From contig NC_089236.1 of NCBI RefSeq assembly GCF_963924675.1, forward strand, positions 59,481,306-59,545,305: 64,000 nt of DNA. Reading direction: 5' to 3'. This document shows positions 36,851 through 49,918 of this stretch, piece by piece. Both the position numbers and the translations under genes were made by a program. The stretch comes from Phocoena phocoena (taxonomy: Eukaryota > Chordata > Mammalia > Artiodactyla > Phocoenidae). Every line of letters starts with the position of its first letter. The stretch's first letter is position 1. The notes beneath the pieces were generated by a model that was not told where the DNA came from, ran no database searches, and saw nothing but the letters and a program-made list of their open reading frames with translations.

Positions 36851-39608
36851 AGAGAGCAGATTTTTAATAAAAATGGCAAAGTTGTTATACACGAATTTCT
36901 TCAGTCATAGCAAGGGTATTCCCTAGCAGTATACAAGAAGAGCAAAAACCGTTCAGATGGAGCTGAGCAGAGAAGTTTTCATGGGAGGGGAATAAGTTAA
37001 GAATGCTAAGAGCTAACTGGGATATCAACAAACATATTAAAGCAGATAGATTACTGTAAAGAGTCATCCATTAATTTGGATTGAGAAATCAGATGTTAGG
37101 CAGGTATACATAAGGCTAACATGAAATAATCAGCTTCAGGTTTCCTAGTATTTCTCAGATTCTCTCACAGAGTAGTGTTTAAAGGAAAATATGTTTTGTG
37201 AAAGCCAAATGAGTTTATTTGATAAACAACTGAGTGGGGATTGGAAGGCAGAAGAAATTCTGGATTAGGTATAGAAGTAGAGATAGTAGTCTGGACTCTT
37301 GTTCCAAACATGCAAGAGGGCCAGAAATATATTCCACAAGCTGAAGCATTTGGAGAACTTGGGAAATGAGTACAATTTGTCAAAAAAATATAAATTGGGG
37401 AATAATCCTGGCAGGGGAGCTGAAATGAACTCCAGAATTCTCAGTTGGTTTTTATTTGTTTTTGCAGAGGGACTAACCAGAAAGTTAATTCCACTTAAGT
37501 TACTGAAAGGAGAGTGAACAAGTGTTTACAACAAAATAATGGGATAAAGATTTAATAAAATCTTGGCAAATTCTTCCTTACTCTTCACCTGATGGTTTAT
37601 GGCAGGCATTGAGCTGCTGTGTCTTGTGAAACTCACTCTGATCGTGAGTTTTAGTACCTTATAATGTATTTTTGTTACACATATTACTTGCCTGAAAAAA
37701 AAAAGTGTGAAAGCTAAAAGAATCAAAATGATATTTGAAAGAATAAAGGCAACATATCTTGACCATTTACATAGTGGAATATTTCCAAAATTTGAAGGAA
37801 AGATCTCTTCTGACTTCTAGAGAGGAAGAGATGATGATGCCATCATACGCTGCTGGCCAATATTTTAAACACCAAACGAGACCAGGCTAATATCTCGGAC
37901 AGCAGTAAAGAAAGAACCATTAGACAAGACCCTAGCACCCTGGACACAAGCCTTGATTGCCTTGGTACAAACACGGAGAAACATTTAATGCACATAATAC
38001 TTTTGGAAATCACCTGACTCCATCAATAGTCACACATCTATCAATAATTGGCATTAGAGAACATGTTGGGGCTTTCAGAGTCATTGGCATTAGACTGTGA
38101 GCACAGTGAACTGAAACAAGAGAGAAAAAAATTGGTGGCAGCCATATAACAGTGATATGAGTAGGATATTCAAGTTCTAAAATTCAATATCTATGCAGGT
38201 ATTATATAAAAAGATGAAAAAAACATAAAAATAGAAGAAAATATCTTAGCAATCTTGTTGGTAACCTTTATGTGAAACCATATATATTTATGATTTTTCA
38301 ACATCATATTTTAATAATTTACAAGTAAGAGTGAGTTGACATTTCTTTTCCATCCTTAATTTAAATGTTTATTTCTGTTATAACACATTAAAAACAAACT
38401 GACAAACACACAAACAAAAAACTTGTGACCATTATTTTCTTGGTTTGTCCCCTTTATAACCCTAACTGCAAATGACAATCAGATGCTCAGATACTTTCTC
38501 CAGACAATGCCACATACCCATTTATTCGCAAATAGCTGGATGATTAACTGAAACGTACTACTTCCTTTCCAAAGTTTCATGACCTATAAGTAACATTAAA
38601 TTGTGTCACCGTCCTTGTTCCCTGGGTTGCTGGTTGCTTAACAGAGTGCTAACAAAGAAGTCATCGCCTCAGGCTCCACTTTTTGCAAAACTGCCTGAGA
38701 AAATATGACAGCCTTTACAAGTATATCTAACTTCAATTTAATCAGCACGAACAATTTTAATTTGGATAAAATGCTAAAAACTAAGGCATAAGCTACACTG
38801 AATACATTTTTTAATTCCTTGAATTTTTAATTTTTTGCCTTTCCTAAGGTATTCTCTTGACATAATGAAAAAATGCTTGACTAATAAGTGGTCTTTTAAA
38901 ATGCCTTTTGCTTTTAATCAGTATTGTACTAATTATGTTTGTGAGTATATAATTGTCTTTGCTCTCCTGAAAAGGAAAAAGAATCAGTTTTCATGAGACA
39001 AAGATTTTGTCCTCAAATGTGAAAAAAACGATTTCTTTAAATTCCTCAAATTATCATATAGGTTTCTTTGTAGACTATAATTACACAGTGTCCCTATAAT
39101 TTCTCTCAGTGCAAATTTAGCTCCTCTTCTGTATGATTATTGTATAGCAACAATACAATAGCTTCTCCTCATGTGACTCTATTTTGGCTACATACCCTGG
39201 CCCACATTCGCATAGAAGGCATGAGAAGCCAAGAAGCTGGGAAAAGCAAGGAAATACAAGAATTATTTTTTTAAATTGACAGTTTTGCAAGCCACACGTA
39301 TTTGTTACCTGAATTTCCTATAAAAGTACTTGTTACTTTGAATGTTTTTCTGAGTTCCTGATAGGAAAATCTTTTAACATCAAGTCCTTAAAGCAGTTAT
39401 GGAAAATAAGGAATCATTGACATAAAAACACTTACATTCTTTATCGTTCTCCATTAAATATACTTATATAGTTTTTAAAGAATCATAAAGTCTAAGAAAA
39501 CGCATTAACTTTCCTGACAAAAACATGAGCTACTTTATCAAAGTAATTTGAAACAATTTTATTGTTTCTGCAAAATTCGCACCAAAATCTAGTCAGTTCT
39601 TTATCGTA
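36851..39608. other. Unassigned sequence
   Basis: No gene or nameable repeat. Parts near 37800-38150 and 38600-38700 are less AT-rich and might be old repeat or conserved non-coding DNA. Confidence 0.35.
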
Positions 39609-39622
39609 CCAGCAGGTGGCAG
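39609..39622 (+). promoter_or_regulatory. CTCF-like core motif
   Basis: The 14-mer ccagcaggtggcag fits the CTCF core consensus (CCASYAGRKGGCRS) in full. It lies in DNA that shows no repeat signature. One motif is weak evidence for occupancy. Confidence 0.45.
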
Positions 39623-41264
39623 AATTAAGGCACAAAATTGCAGAATCCTTGAGAAAGGTAGAAATATCCCTTTTCAATGTCTTGGGATGGCAGTTGTTTT
39701 AATTCCTGTGCATGCAGGTGACTGAACTCATTCAGTTGCAGTCCTCAGCAGATGCAGCCCTTTCCTTGAACTAGCTGAGGCTGTACCCTTTGATCACAAA
39801 TCACTACTTTGCTGCAATAATTTTCAGCCTTTGCCATAAAGCAGATCCAAAGCATATGGTATACATAAATTTGGATCATTTTAATACTAAGTTACACCAG
39901 GCATTCTCTGGGAGAATGACTATTCAAATGAGAAGGAAAAGATGAAATTAATCTTGCCTCAGATTATCAAAGATGTTTTAGTGAATAGTGCATTTCTGCT
40001 CTGTTTTAGAACAAAATAAATGATAAATTTATGGATTATGTGCCTTTTGACAAACGATTCAAGGGCTTAGTGTATGTAAGCCTGCTGCTTTTCCACTGAA
40101 ATTCTCTCATATGTTCCTACGTTTATTACCTCTGTCAACAAATGCACACATCCCTTGGTATTGAAAATGTTTCTTAACTGGTTTTCCTATATTGAGTGGA
40201 CTGAGTAATGTCTACATTTTCTTTTACATTTCTAATCTCTGAGTTCCCTTATTAGGTTATTTTTCTTAAAGAGATAATCACCTCTGCATATCTTCTTTTC
40301 AATCCTTCCAAATAATGTATAATCAAATTAGAATACAACACAACACACTAAACTAATCAAGGGATGGTTGTATAAAAAGCATATTTATTAATCTCATCTT
40401 AATTAAAGATACTGAAATTCTGCATTTTGGTATTATCAACTTCTAAGATCTTTGTAAATATTTGTCTAAGAATTAAAATGAAATGGTGAATTTAAAATTC
40501 CTGGAACATAGTCAATATGTATATATTACATTTTAATATCTTTCCCCCTTGTTAAATGTATGTTCAAAACTCTTGTTTTAAGTAAAATTATATTCTTAAA
40601 TAAAATATCTTGGGATGAATTCAGCCATAAGTTTCTTATGTTATAAAATAAAAGGAAAACATTTTAAAAGGATCAATTAGAGGGTTGTACACCATGTTAC
40701 CAACTAAAATATAACATATAAAAATATATATAAGTAAAGAAAACAGTCTGAAGATTTACCCACCAGATATCTTGAGGCTTGGGCAAACGCAACAAGAGGC
40801 CAGTAAACAACAAAACAGCAAAGCTCTAAGATAATAACATAATAACATATATTGATACTATTTAAGGAGTTCTTATTATGTGTCACAACACAGCAGATAA
40901 GTGATATTTTCCTCAGTTTAATTAAATAGAAGCTCTCAGACATAAAGTAACATATTTATCACCCAATCATAGAAGAAAGAACTGGGACTGAAACCTAAGA
41001 GGATACAATCGAAAACTGTTGCTCCTTCCTTGCCATGTCACAGTTCTTGAAAATGTATGGCTCTGTATTCACACCTGTATTTTATACTCCATTTTGCATC
41101 TCTACAATTTCAAACATATAGACTGCTACACTATTTAAATGTCAGGCTGAACTCTTCTCATATGAATTTGTTTAAAAATAATAATGGCATTAGTATGGTT
41201 AAATTATAATAGTCCCATTATGATTGGCAAAATAATATAGGGTATGAGAGCCATTGTTCTCATT
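39623..41264. other. Unassigned AT-rich sequence
   Basis: No gene found. Around 40850-41000 there is a faint antisense MIR-like pattern (ttattatgtgtcacaacaca ... actgggactgaaacc), too weak to annotate separately. Confidence 0.35.
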
Positions 41265-41460
41265 TTAGTTTTATGTATTATATTACATAGTTCAATTCTT
41301 ACAATCCTATAAGGTAAGCCGTACTATTATCCCCAGTTTACAGTCAAAGGTTGTGGGGCACGGGAAAATGTAAGAACGTGACGAAAATCACACAGCCAAA
41401 GTGGAACAAAAATTTGAATTTAGGCAATATGAGTCCAGACCCTGTCGTTTGTTCTATGAA
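41265..41460 (-). mobile_element. MIR SINE
   Basis: The antisense MIR core is recognisable: 'tcttacaatcctataaggta', 'tattatccccagtttacagt', 'aatcacacagccaaagtgga', 'tttgaatttaggcaatatga'. It is old and moderately diverged. The 79-codon plus-strand frame here is a by-product. Confidence 0.8.
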
Positions 41461-42758
41461 AGAAAATCTCAGCAGTGCAGATGCTATGTTTGTAGGAGTT
41501 ATTGACAGAGCATCTTTTGTTAGACCTGACACTCTGAAACTGTTCCATAAAGAGTTAGGAAATTTTCATGGAAGAATCTGTAGGTGGTGAGGGCAGGAAT
41601 AAAGTAGGAATCAGCAGGAAAGAACAGAATGGAGGTCATGGTTGCCCAAGTGTAAAAGAGGAGTTGTGACAAAAGAATGATGTAGATCCCTGCCAAGACA
41701 GTGAACTTCATTTTTTCACACTCATTTAACCTTGGAAAATGGCTAGCCCATTTGATTAGGAAGAAGGAAAAGAATCATTGCCAGTCTTAATCATGTGGTA
41801 ATCTGACAAGGCAAGCTGTGAAATGTGATTTCTGAATCAGCATGTAATTGGTTTTATAAATAATAGGAAAAGACTTGCAGTGGTATAAACTCTATCAGGA
41901 TGGCCATGCTATATATAGTCCCTGTCATACTCTGTTCTAAAGGCACTTTATGTATAATTTTTCTACTCTGGAATTCATTGAGTAAGATTATTGTTTTTTA
42001 TGCATCAGAAGTGTGGAGTCTGGAGACTAAAAATAATTTTTAAAACACTCCTTTTTATTTATTCATTTTTTCTCTCTCTTTTTTTAAAAAAAATTTTAAT
42101 GTCAGACTCTTAAATAACATATTCCTCTAAGGAACATAGAGACCAAAAAAGTCTTGCTGGAATTTTAGAGTATCCAAATGCCACAAGGATATAAGAATAA
42201 TACAAGTTGGTATTTATAATAATGTATGATTTTCTTAATTTTTGCTTGAACTAGCTTGCTAAATTTTCAGGAATTTCAAATCCATTTACATACCTATGCA
42301 GACTTGATTATAAGCCTAACAGATTTCAGCTTAAGTATTTCCAGTTCACTTACATCTAAAATTTTTCATTAGTAAATTAAACATATCAATGTAACAAAGA
42401 TTTTAAAGTAAGCATGTGTCAGTGTAAATGCATTCCTTACAATGATCTTTTCTCATCAAAAAGCCCTGTGAGTGTGCAAAAATGATTCAAATTAAGTTGC
42501 AAATTAAGTTGAAAGTAATTGAATCCATTAAACTTTTTGGTCTATCTGGGATGCTCCAATTGAGTATTTTCATCATAGTTTTAAAAACATTTTATATATA
42601 GCAGCAAACTTTCCAGGAGAAAATTAAGTATCCAAAGAATGGACTTCTTTATGTGCTAAATCTATGTTTGAACCATTCTCTTTCTATTGGGCTCTGGTAG
42701 AATTAGAGAAAACCTGGCAGTAGTGAGGACCAGAGCCTTATAATTAGAGCCTATATGT
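41461..42758. other. Unassigned AT-rich sequence
   Basis: No gene or nameable repeat was recognised. Confidence 0.4.
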
Positions 42759-42770
42759 ACTATTATAATC

Positions 42771-42983
42771 TTTTTTTTTTTTTTTTTTTTTGCGATACGC
42801 GGGCCTCTCACTGTTGTGGCCTCTCCCGTTGCGGAGCACGGGCTCCGGACGCGCAGGCTCAGCGGCCATGGCTCACGGGCCCAGCCGCTCCGCGGCATGT
42901 GGGATCCACCCGGACCGGGGCACGAACCCGTGTCCCCTGCATTGGCAGGCGGACTCTCAACCACTGCGCCACCAGGGAAGCCC
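42771..42983 (-). mobile_element. CHR-2-like SINE
   Basis: T tract 42771-42791, CpG-rich body, antisense head ending in accagggaagccc. The duplication around ctattata-tcttt is present at 42760-42773 and 42983-42996 with one difference. The high CpG content marks it as one of the younger copies. It lies opposite in orientation to the SINE at 43.9 kb. Confidence 0.94.
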
Positions 42984-42996
42984 TATTATATTCTTT

Positions 42997-43810
42997 ATAA
43001 ACACATTTTTAAAGGACAAATATTCATTTATTCTGAAGCTACAGATGTCATTTAAAGAAAATAGAAAAATTTTCCTCCTAGAATGAGATTAAAAGATCAA
43101 AAAGATTTTGTTTTCTTTAGTGTGACTAAACCTATGTAAGAGTAGAACATTTAGAGCCCCAATACACCGACATCAAATGTCTGCTTCAGGTAACTTATTT
43201 ATCAAAGGGGTTTCTTTATCCCATATAAACCAACAATGCCCTGGTATCCAATGAACAATCCAGGACTGACAATGTAGCTTGATGATGTCATCAACACATT
43301 CGTGTATTTTATCTTTCTATTCTGCCTACCTCGCACGGAGGTTACACTACATTCTTCTCATATTCACAAAATAGTCTGGAATCTCCAGCATTGCAAGACA
43401 CTGCAAACCAGAAGAGTTAAGAAGGGTAAAGAAAGACATAACGTTCATGCTAGCTGACTCTTTACCTTTCAATCAGGACAGAAATCAGGTTGTCTGGAGA
43501 CCCCACCGGTAGACTTCCACTTACATCTTATTTGTCACGTGAATGTTGCAGCTCCATTCATTGTTTCATGGAAGCCTGGGAAATCATTAATCTGGACTCT
43601 TTGCTTCCCCAAAAAACTTGAGATTCTAGTAATAAGGAGTAAGAAAACGATGGATTTTATGAAGGCACTTAGCTGGGTTTGACACAAAATACTTCACACT
43701 TACAAGTTAAAGAATATGAACAGAATGAGAAAACAGTAGATGAAACCATAGATACTTGCATGTGATGAAAAAAATCATATATCTTTATATGTTTTGTTAT
43801 ATCGTTCAAT
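42997..43810. other. Unassigned sequence, possibly old repeat
   Basis: The stretch near 43480-43600 has the feel of an interspersed repeat (gaccccaccggtagacttcc; tggaagcctgggaaatcatt), but I cannot name a family. Confidence 0.35.
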
Positions 43811-43842
43811 CTCTCTCTCTCTCTCTCTCTCCTCTCTCTCTC
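43811..43842. repeat. (CT)n microsatellite
   Basis: About 16 CT units with one interruption (tctcctct near 43830). Confidence 0.95.
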
Positions 43843-43935
43843 CACACTCCCTGTCTCTCCAGCTGTCTCTCATTTTGATCTCACACTTGGCTTTAACAAG
43901 TTTTTTCTTCCTAGTTCTCAAAGATATTAGTCTTG

Positions 43936-44118
43936 GGGCTTCCCTGGTGGCACAGTGGTTGAGAGTCCGCCTGCCAATGCAGGGGACACGGGTTCGTGCC
44001 CCGGTCTGGGAAGATCCCACATGTCGCGGAGTGGCTGGGCCCGTGAGCCACGGCCACTGAGCCTGCGCGTCTGGAGCCTGTGCTCCGCAACGGGAGAGGC
44101 CACAAGAGCGAGAGGCAA
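43936..44118 (+). mobile_element. CHR-2-like SINE lacking its normal 3' end
   Basis: The sense head and body are well preserved, but the copy stops at 'gagcgagaggc' followed by only a few A residues. It therefore lacks the final part of the body (cccgcgtaccgc-type) and the long A tail. The 16-bp duplication aaagatattagtcttg at 43920-43935 and 44119-44134 is perfect, so the element was inserted in, or trimmed to, this form without disturbing its flank. Confidence 0.94.
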
Positions 44119-44184
44119 AAAGATATTAGTCTTGACTCAAAGGGGGTGAGGGGAGTTTTGTTTTAGATATAATATAGATAGCAT

Positions 44185-44365
44185 GCAGGCAATAAGTGTT
44201 GACGAAGATGTGGAGAAATTGAAACCCTTGCGTACTGTTGGTGGGAATTCAAGTTGATACAGCCACTATGGAAAACAGTATGGAGATTCCTCAAAAAAAT
44301 TAAAAATATAACTATCTTATGACCCAGCAATCCCACTTCTGTGTACTTATCCAAAAGAATTGAAT
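44185..44365 (+). mobile_element. L1M ORF2 fragment
   Basis: The C-terminal ORF2 signature is readable in sense: 'acgaagatgtggagaaattg', 'gtactgttggtgggaattc', 'tatggaaaacagtatggaga', 'tgacccagcaatcccacttc'. It is about 180 bp, truncated at both ends, and old. Confidence 0.8.
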
Positions 44366-45769
44366 GCTGGATCATACTGAATGTGCTCAACAGCTGTTTC
44401 AATATTTTTCAGACTCAGAGTCTCTGAAATCATTATTAATTATTCACTCATGAATAAACTAATTCTATCATGCAATCAATCTGTTATATACTTGTCTTGG
44501 GAACACTGAGTTTCTATCAGAGAAAGCATAGTAAGATATTTATCTTTACATCTGTCTAGAAAAATACAGGGAGACTCACTGGAACTAAAATTTTGTATCA
44601 AACCAAAGTGTTATTAGAGTCCATATTCCTTCACTTGAAAATAGAGACAATATTATTCTACCTATTTAATTGTAGTGGAATATATTACTTAAAATATTTT
44701 GAAAATGTTGAATTCTAAGTAAGAATGAGGACAGCAGGGATAAGGAGACAAAGAGGGAAGCAGAGAGAGAAGAGTAGAAGAAAGTGACAAGAAAAGAAAA
44801 AATGTTATTTTATGAAGATCTGATGTTTTAAAATTATGCGTGTTCGGATGGTTTAGAATTGTTAACACTAATATTTAATATTCAAATTCATAACTCATAT
44901 GCACATAAAAGTCATCTTTTGTTATACTCTTGAATGGAGTTCTCCATCTTGCAAACAAGAAAATTCTTTTACTTTGCATTTTTAATATGTACCCCTAAGC
45001 TTTTAAACACCTGACACTTTCAACAGAAGAGAGTAAGCATTCATACTTCAACAAGATTTTTCTAAATTTATGTGAATTTAATACCTTATGAATTATGCTG
45101 TACCTTTGCATGTTTTGTATAACTTGCTTTTTTGAAGGTCTCATTTATTTATTTTGCATCACAGTTGCCATAGCAACTGATTACTGTACTATTTAGTTTT
45201 ATGGCTTTTTTGATAAGACTATCTCCAAATTACAGCATGTCTAGAATTTGTGGGCTCATAATTTAACTTTCACTGTGAAGAAACAACATATTAGTCCTAT
45301 CTTGGCAGATTTATATTGGCTTCCTGTTTCACTAGAATTATCTTCAAGCTATTAATTCTGGAAGATTTTCTTTTCTTTCGGTGATTAAATGAACTAGAAT
45401 CCCCAAATCTTTCAGGGTTTCCAGAGAAAAATACCATCTCTACAACTTTTACCCTTCTGATGAATGTTTTTGCGAATTATGGTGTTCTCAACTAAAATGT
45501 TTGTCTCAAAGGCTTTTGTTGTTGCTGCTGTTATTTTTTTCCATTTACTTTGGAAGCCTAATCTTCATTACACAAAAACCAAGAATTATTGGTCATTTAG
45601 ATTTAAAAGAAATTTTTTACTGCTCTTGGGGATACCTGTTTTTTATATGCATTGTCAAAATGGAAGATTATGCTGAGTGATTATTTTGGTCTGATGGGCT
45701 TACTGAATTGCCTTATTGTAACCTCAGTCTAATAAATTGCATTAATGAGATATTATTTTGCAGTGATGT
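44366..45769. other. Unassigned AT-rich sequence
   Basis: No gene or nameable repeat was found. Confidence 0.4.
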
Positions 45770-45988
45770 AAGGTAGACCCTTGAACAATGAAAGGTCTGG
45801 GCTCCAACCCTCATGCAGTTGAAAATCTGCTTATAACTTTACAGTTGGCCCTCCTTATTCAAGGTTCTACATCAGCAGATTCAGCCAATAGCACATCATA
45901 TACTACTGTAGTGTTTGTTGAAAAAATCCACCTATAAATAGACCCATGCAATTCAAATCCTTATTGTGTTGTTCAAGTGTCATCTGTA
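45770..45988. mobile_element. Tc1/mariner (Tigger-like) MITE
   Basis: A roughly 220-bp element has imperfect terminal inverted repeats. The left end reads 'gtagacccttgaacaatg', and the reverse complement of the right end reads 'gatgacacttgaacaacac'. TA dinucleotides flank both ends, as expected for Tc1/mariner insertion. Internally 'acagttggccctccttattc' resembles non-autonomous Tigger-type elements of mammals. There is no coding capacity. Confidence 0.65.
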
Positions 45989-48179
45989 TATATTTAGGCT
46001 TAATATACAGAAAATATATATTTGAAATCTAAGTTACGTGGAGCTGAGGGAAGTACCAACCTGTTGAGCTCATGAAACCCTGTATACATCCTGACATGTC
46101 TACAGCAACCACAATAAACCAGGGATTTGTGCCTTTGTCTAGATATGGTCACATAGACTTACTTTTTATAAGATTACTAACCACATTTTTCTACTCTGTT
46201 TGACTGTTTCGGGGTATTCATGGGCTTCATTTACTTTCACTTTGAACCCATTTAGATAAACTTTTAGATATCATGATAGACAAATACAGCTCTATTTTAG
46301 GATAATGGTTTAGTTCAAATTTCAAATAATTCTGGGTAAATCCTGAGCAATATAAACCTCTGGTCAGGCTTTTTATCCCCTTTCCTCCTTTTTTAAAATT
46401 AATTTTCTGTATTGAATGGTAAAAAAGAAAAAGAAAGAAGTTGTCTAGCTTTCCTTCAGAGATTGCCAGAAAGAAAATAAGTTGAATAACAAGGCTGGAC
46501 CTCAGTACTGGCTTGCAAAAAAACAAAAAAAAAGAAAAGAGGGAGAAAAAAAAGGATTATCAAATTTACTGAATTTCTATTTGTCTTTCATGTTGGAAAA
46601 ATTGCAGTTTTCTTCCATGATCATAATGTTAGTAAAGGTTGCAATATTTTCTCAAGCATCATTGCTGCAAAATGGGTTTAATATTTTGTCAACAAATTTT
46701 TCAAGATTCTGTTTATTTTTGATACCAGGCATATACAGTTTGACCCAAGTTTTTTGTTATTGTTTATTTCTCCAAGTGAGCAAAGTGTTTTTTTCTTTCT
46801 ATCTGGGAGAAGTAATATATGTGATTACAAAATGGAGGCAGGGCTTAGTGTCAGTTTTCCATCCTCATGTATTATCCTGGTACTTTCTCTGTACTGTTTT
46901 GTTCTTTTTACTGCTGTCCCAATTCTGACATGGATCGCTCACTCTGCAACTGTTCATCTTCTGGATATATTGGACAAAGTGCCCTTGATAGAATGCTGAC
47001 CCCTCTCAATGGATGTCAGCAGAGAAATTAATATTGGGCAGGGTTTATATCCTATTACTGTTCCTTCCCATTTTTCTATACAGAACAGAAGGAAGACTAT
47101 GTACTTTAGACTTTATCAAAGTTGGGGGAAAATATGAAATTACTATACATATACTAAAAAAGGAATTATATGTTAAATACCATTTCTTTTATGATCTAAA
47201 TATGTTGAATTATCAAAGTCAAACTATCAGTCTCCTCAATACCTCCATTACAAACCTTGTACTTTGTCTTCAGGTTTGCTTGAGAGCTCTCTGAAATTAC
47301 CTTCTTCTCTTGATCTCAGAAGGCTCCACCCGATGTAGAGACCACTCTCTTCTCAAGTTGCTTATGCTTTTTAAATTCTTAATCCCACAGTACATTTCCC
47401 TTCATTATTTGTTTTAGTGTTTTCCTCAAAGCCTTCCAAAATAATTCTCAAAGTCTGATAAAACTCATACATTTGTGTACCCCAGGTATGCCCACCATTT
47501 AAACTTGTGCAGTTGTATTCAGGTCGTTTTATTCTGCCAGTTGTCCTGAAGATAATAGTGAAAGACACAGATACATAAACACACACAAGCACACAAAATA
47601 ACCCCAGCCCTGACACAAGTCTACCCCCCCACACACATATACACCAGTCTAGTTCCCTCATATGAAAGTCAGAGAACTGATCAAAAACCAGTGAAACTTG
47701 AGACTTAGAACTGAGACTTTTGGGAGGATTTGGAATATGAAAAGCACCCCAATTCCTAAACTATATTGAGACACCCTTGCCAACCAAACAAGCTCCTCTG
47801 GCTCTGTTAGAGGCAGATGTCCCTATGTGACTTGAGGACTTGGAAGGATATAACTTGAGACAACTGCTTTTCAAGGAAAAGAACACTGCTTTCATTTCTC
47901 ATCTCTACCAACCTTCTTTTTAATGCAAACATTCACAGAGGCTGTATTGTGGTGTAAGACCTATAATAAGGTATACATTTATATATGTCTGCCTTGATAT
48001 CTAATAAAGTCAGCAGGGCCTCAAATGGCCTAACCACTAATAAATATTTAAGAACAGATAGCTTACTTAACTCCACAGAGAAGTATGGTTAACATTCTTG
48101 CAAAATGAAGCAAGATTTTAATAATAAGCATATCTTTAACAGCTTTAATTTTGAATCAATGTGTGCCTGAGAATTTCCA
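45989..48179. other. Unassigned sequence
   Basis: No gene or named repeat was recognised. It contains the longest open frame outside known repeats (148 codons, 46482-46928), hydrophobic and Phe/Leu-rich without known motifs, and a CA-rich tract near 47575-47640. Confidence 0.35.
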
Positions 48180-49015
48180 TGAAAGTAATCATTTTTGTCT
48201 GAGATTGTATCTAACGAGGTGACAAAAATATCTTACCACACATGAGTCCATGCTGATGTAAAGAAGTGACTGAATAAATAAATAAATGGAGGATAAGAGA
48301 AAAATCTTCCTTGTAAAAATATTACAGATAATTTCTGTATTACTCTGCCTGCACTGAAGAGGAGGATAAACCCCTACTCCTCAAGTGTGAGTTTGTATAG
48401 TGAATTTCCTCCTAAGAAGACAATATGGAAAGGGGGGAAAACAAGCAATGAGAAAACCTGACAAACACTACCCTAGCCAGGTGATCAGGGTCAACATCAG
48501 CATTCATATTAATACTATTAATCAAGTTAATAGTACACATCCTTGATATGATGGGATAAAATGGCACTTTACCTCTATGGTTTTCCTCCCTAAAATCCAT
48601 AACTCCAGTCTGTCTATGAGGGAAAAAAAACACATAAATTCCAGCTGAGGAGCATTCAACAAAATACCTGGCATGTATTCCTCAAAACTGCCAAGGTCAT
48701 TAAAAACGGAATATCTGCAAAACTGTCACAGCCAAGAAGCGCCTAAGGTGGTGTGATAGCTAAATATCATGTAGTATCCTGGATGGGATCTTGGAACAGA
48801 AAAAGAATATAAGGTAATAACTAAGAAAACTTGAATAGAGAGTTTAGTTAATTACAGTCGTTTAACATTGGTTCATCACTTGTAGCAAAGGTACCATACT
48901 AATATCAGATGTTAATAATGGGGAAACTGTGTGCAGGGTATAAATGAACTCTGTATTATAATCTCAATTTTTTTTCTGTAAATCTAAAACTGTACTATAA
49001 ATATTTTAAAGTGTC
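48180..49015 (+). mobile_element. L1M 3'UTR
   Basis: An extended match to the old L1M 3'UTR runs from about 48350 to 49015. In order it shows 'gacaatatggaaagggggga', 'aaacctgacaaacactaccc', 'ccaggtgatcagggtcaaca', 'gatatgatgggataaaatgg', 'cctcaaaactgccaaggtca', 'ggatgggatcttggaacaga', 'taatggggaaactgtgtgca' and the tail motif 'tctaaaactgtactataaat'. The first 170 bp are less certain. It is non-coding. Confidence 0.8.
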
Positions 49016-49918
49016 AAAAGTATCTTACTACACCTTTAAATCTTTATTGACAGTTTTCAAATTTACCATAAGATAACCTTTATAAAAACCTAATACCTCC
49101 TATTTTTCAATGGAGCAAAAAATTTACCTATTCAAATTTCAAATCTTCTGTGTTTGTGTGCCACTAGAAATCACTTTGTGCTGCTTTTGAAAATCCAAAT
49201 TCTTCACATTATCTGAGTCTAACTCTAGTCTCACTTCCTCTATGAAATTTTCTCTTATTATTTCAAATCTTGTTTCTCACTTCAACTGAGCTTTGAATGA
49301 ATAGATTCCTGCTTAGTGTACCTGTGTACCTTTTTTTTACTGCAATCTCACACATCTATTACAGCTTTGTGTGTAATGGATGCCCACCTTGTGCTTATGA
49401 ATTGAATTTAATTTTAATATGAGCAAAAAATATGCAATTGTTTTATATAATGAACACCTTGTTTTGTTCACCTCAGTTTGATTTATGGTTCTCTTGACTT
49501 CTCATATGGAATAGAAGTTGTTCAGGGAGATAAGCAATGGATTTTATTTCCAGTGCTATCTCTTTGTCTACATTAGCACAAAGATGAATTTATAGTAGCT
49601 TTTCATTATTAATCATTGGCTGATTACAAAACAAGTAAATAAATATTCAGAAACAATGAGCATGTTAGATTCAAGATATCATCGTTAGTGTAACTGGGAT
49701 GAAAGTGATTGGGAGGAATTCCTGGAGAAAAAAGTATAATATTCAGTAAGTTGACATCATGACTGACTATTATCATTTCAACTTTAGGTTAGGTAAGTAT
49801 GAATTAATATATCTATATTAACTTATGAAGTAAAACAAGTGACTATGTTGATAAAATGCCAAACTCAAATTCTGCATAAAATCAAAATAATAATTGTAGT
49901 CTATCGAGTTTTAAATAC
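49016..49918. other. Unassigned AT-rich sequence
   Basis: Nothing identifiable. It lies between the L1M 3'UTR and the candidate exon. Confidence 0.4.

Noticed and set aside
46482..46928. 148-codon plus-strand frame, the longest outside recognised repeats
   Set aside because: It is hydrophobic, Phe/Leu-rich and starts with a Lys-rich run from an A-rich tract. There are no motifs, no signal of splicing and no start context that separates it from chance.
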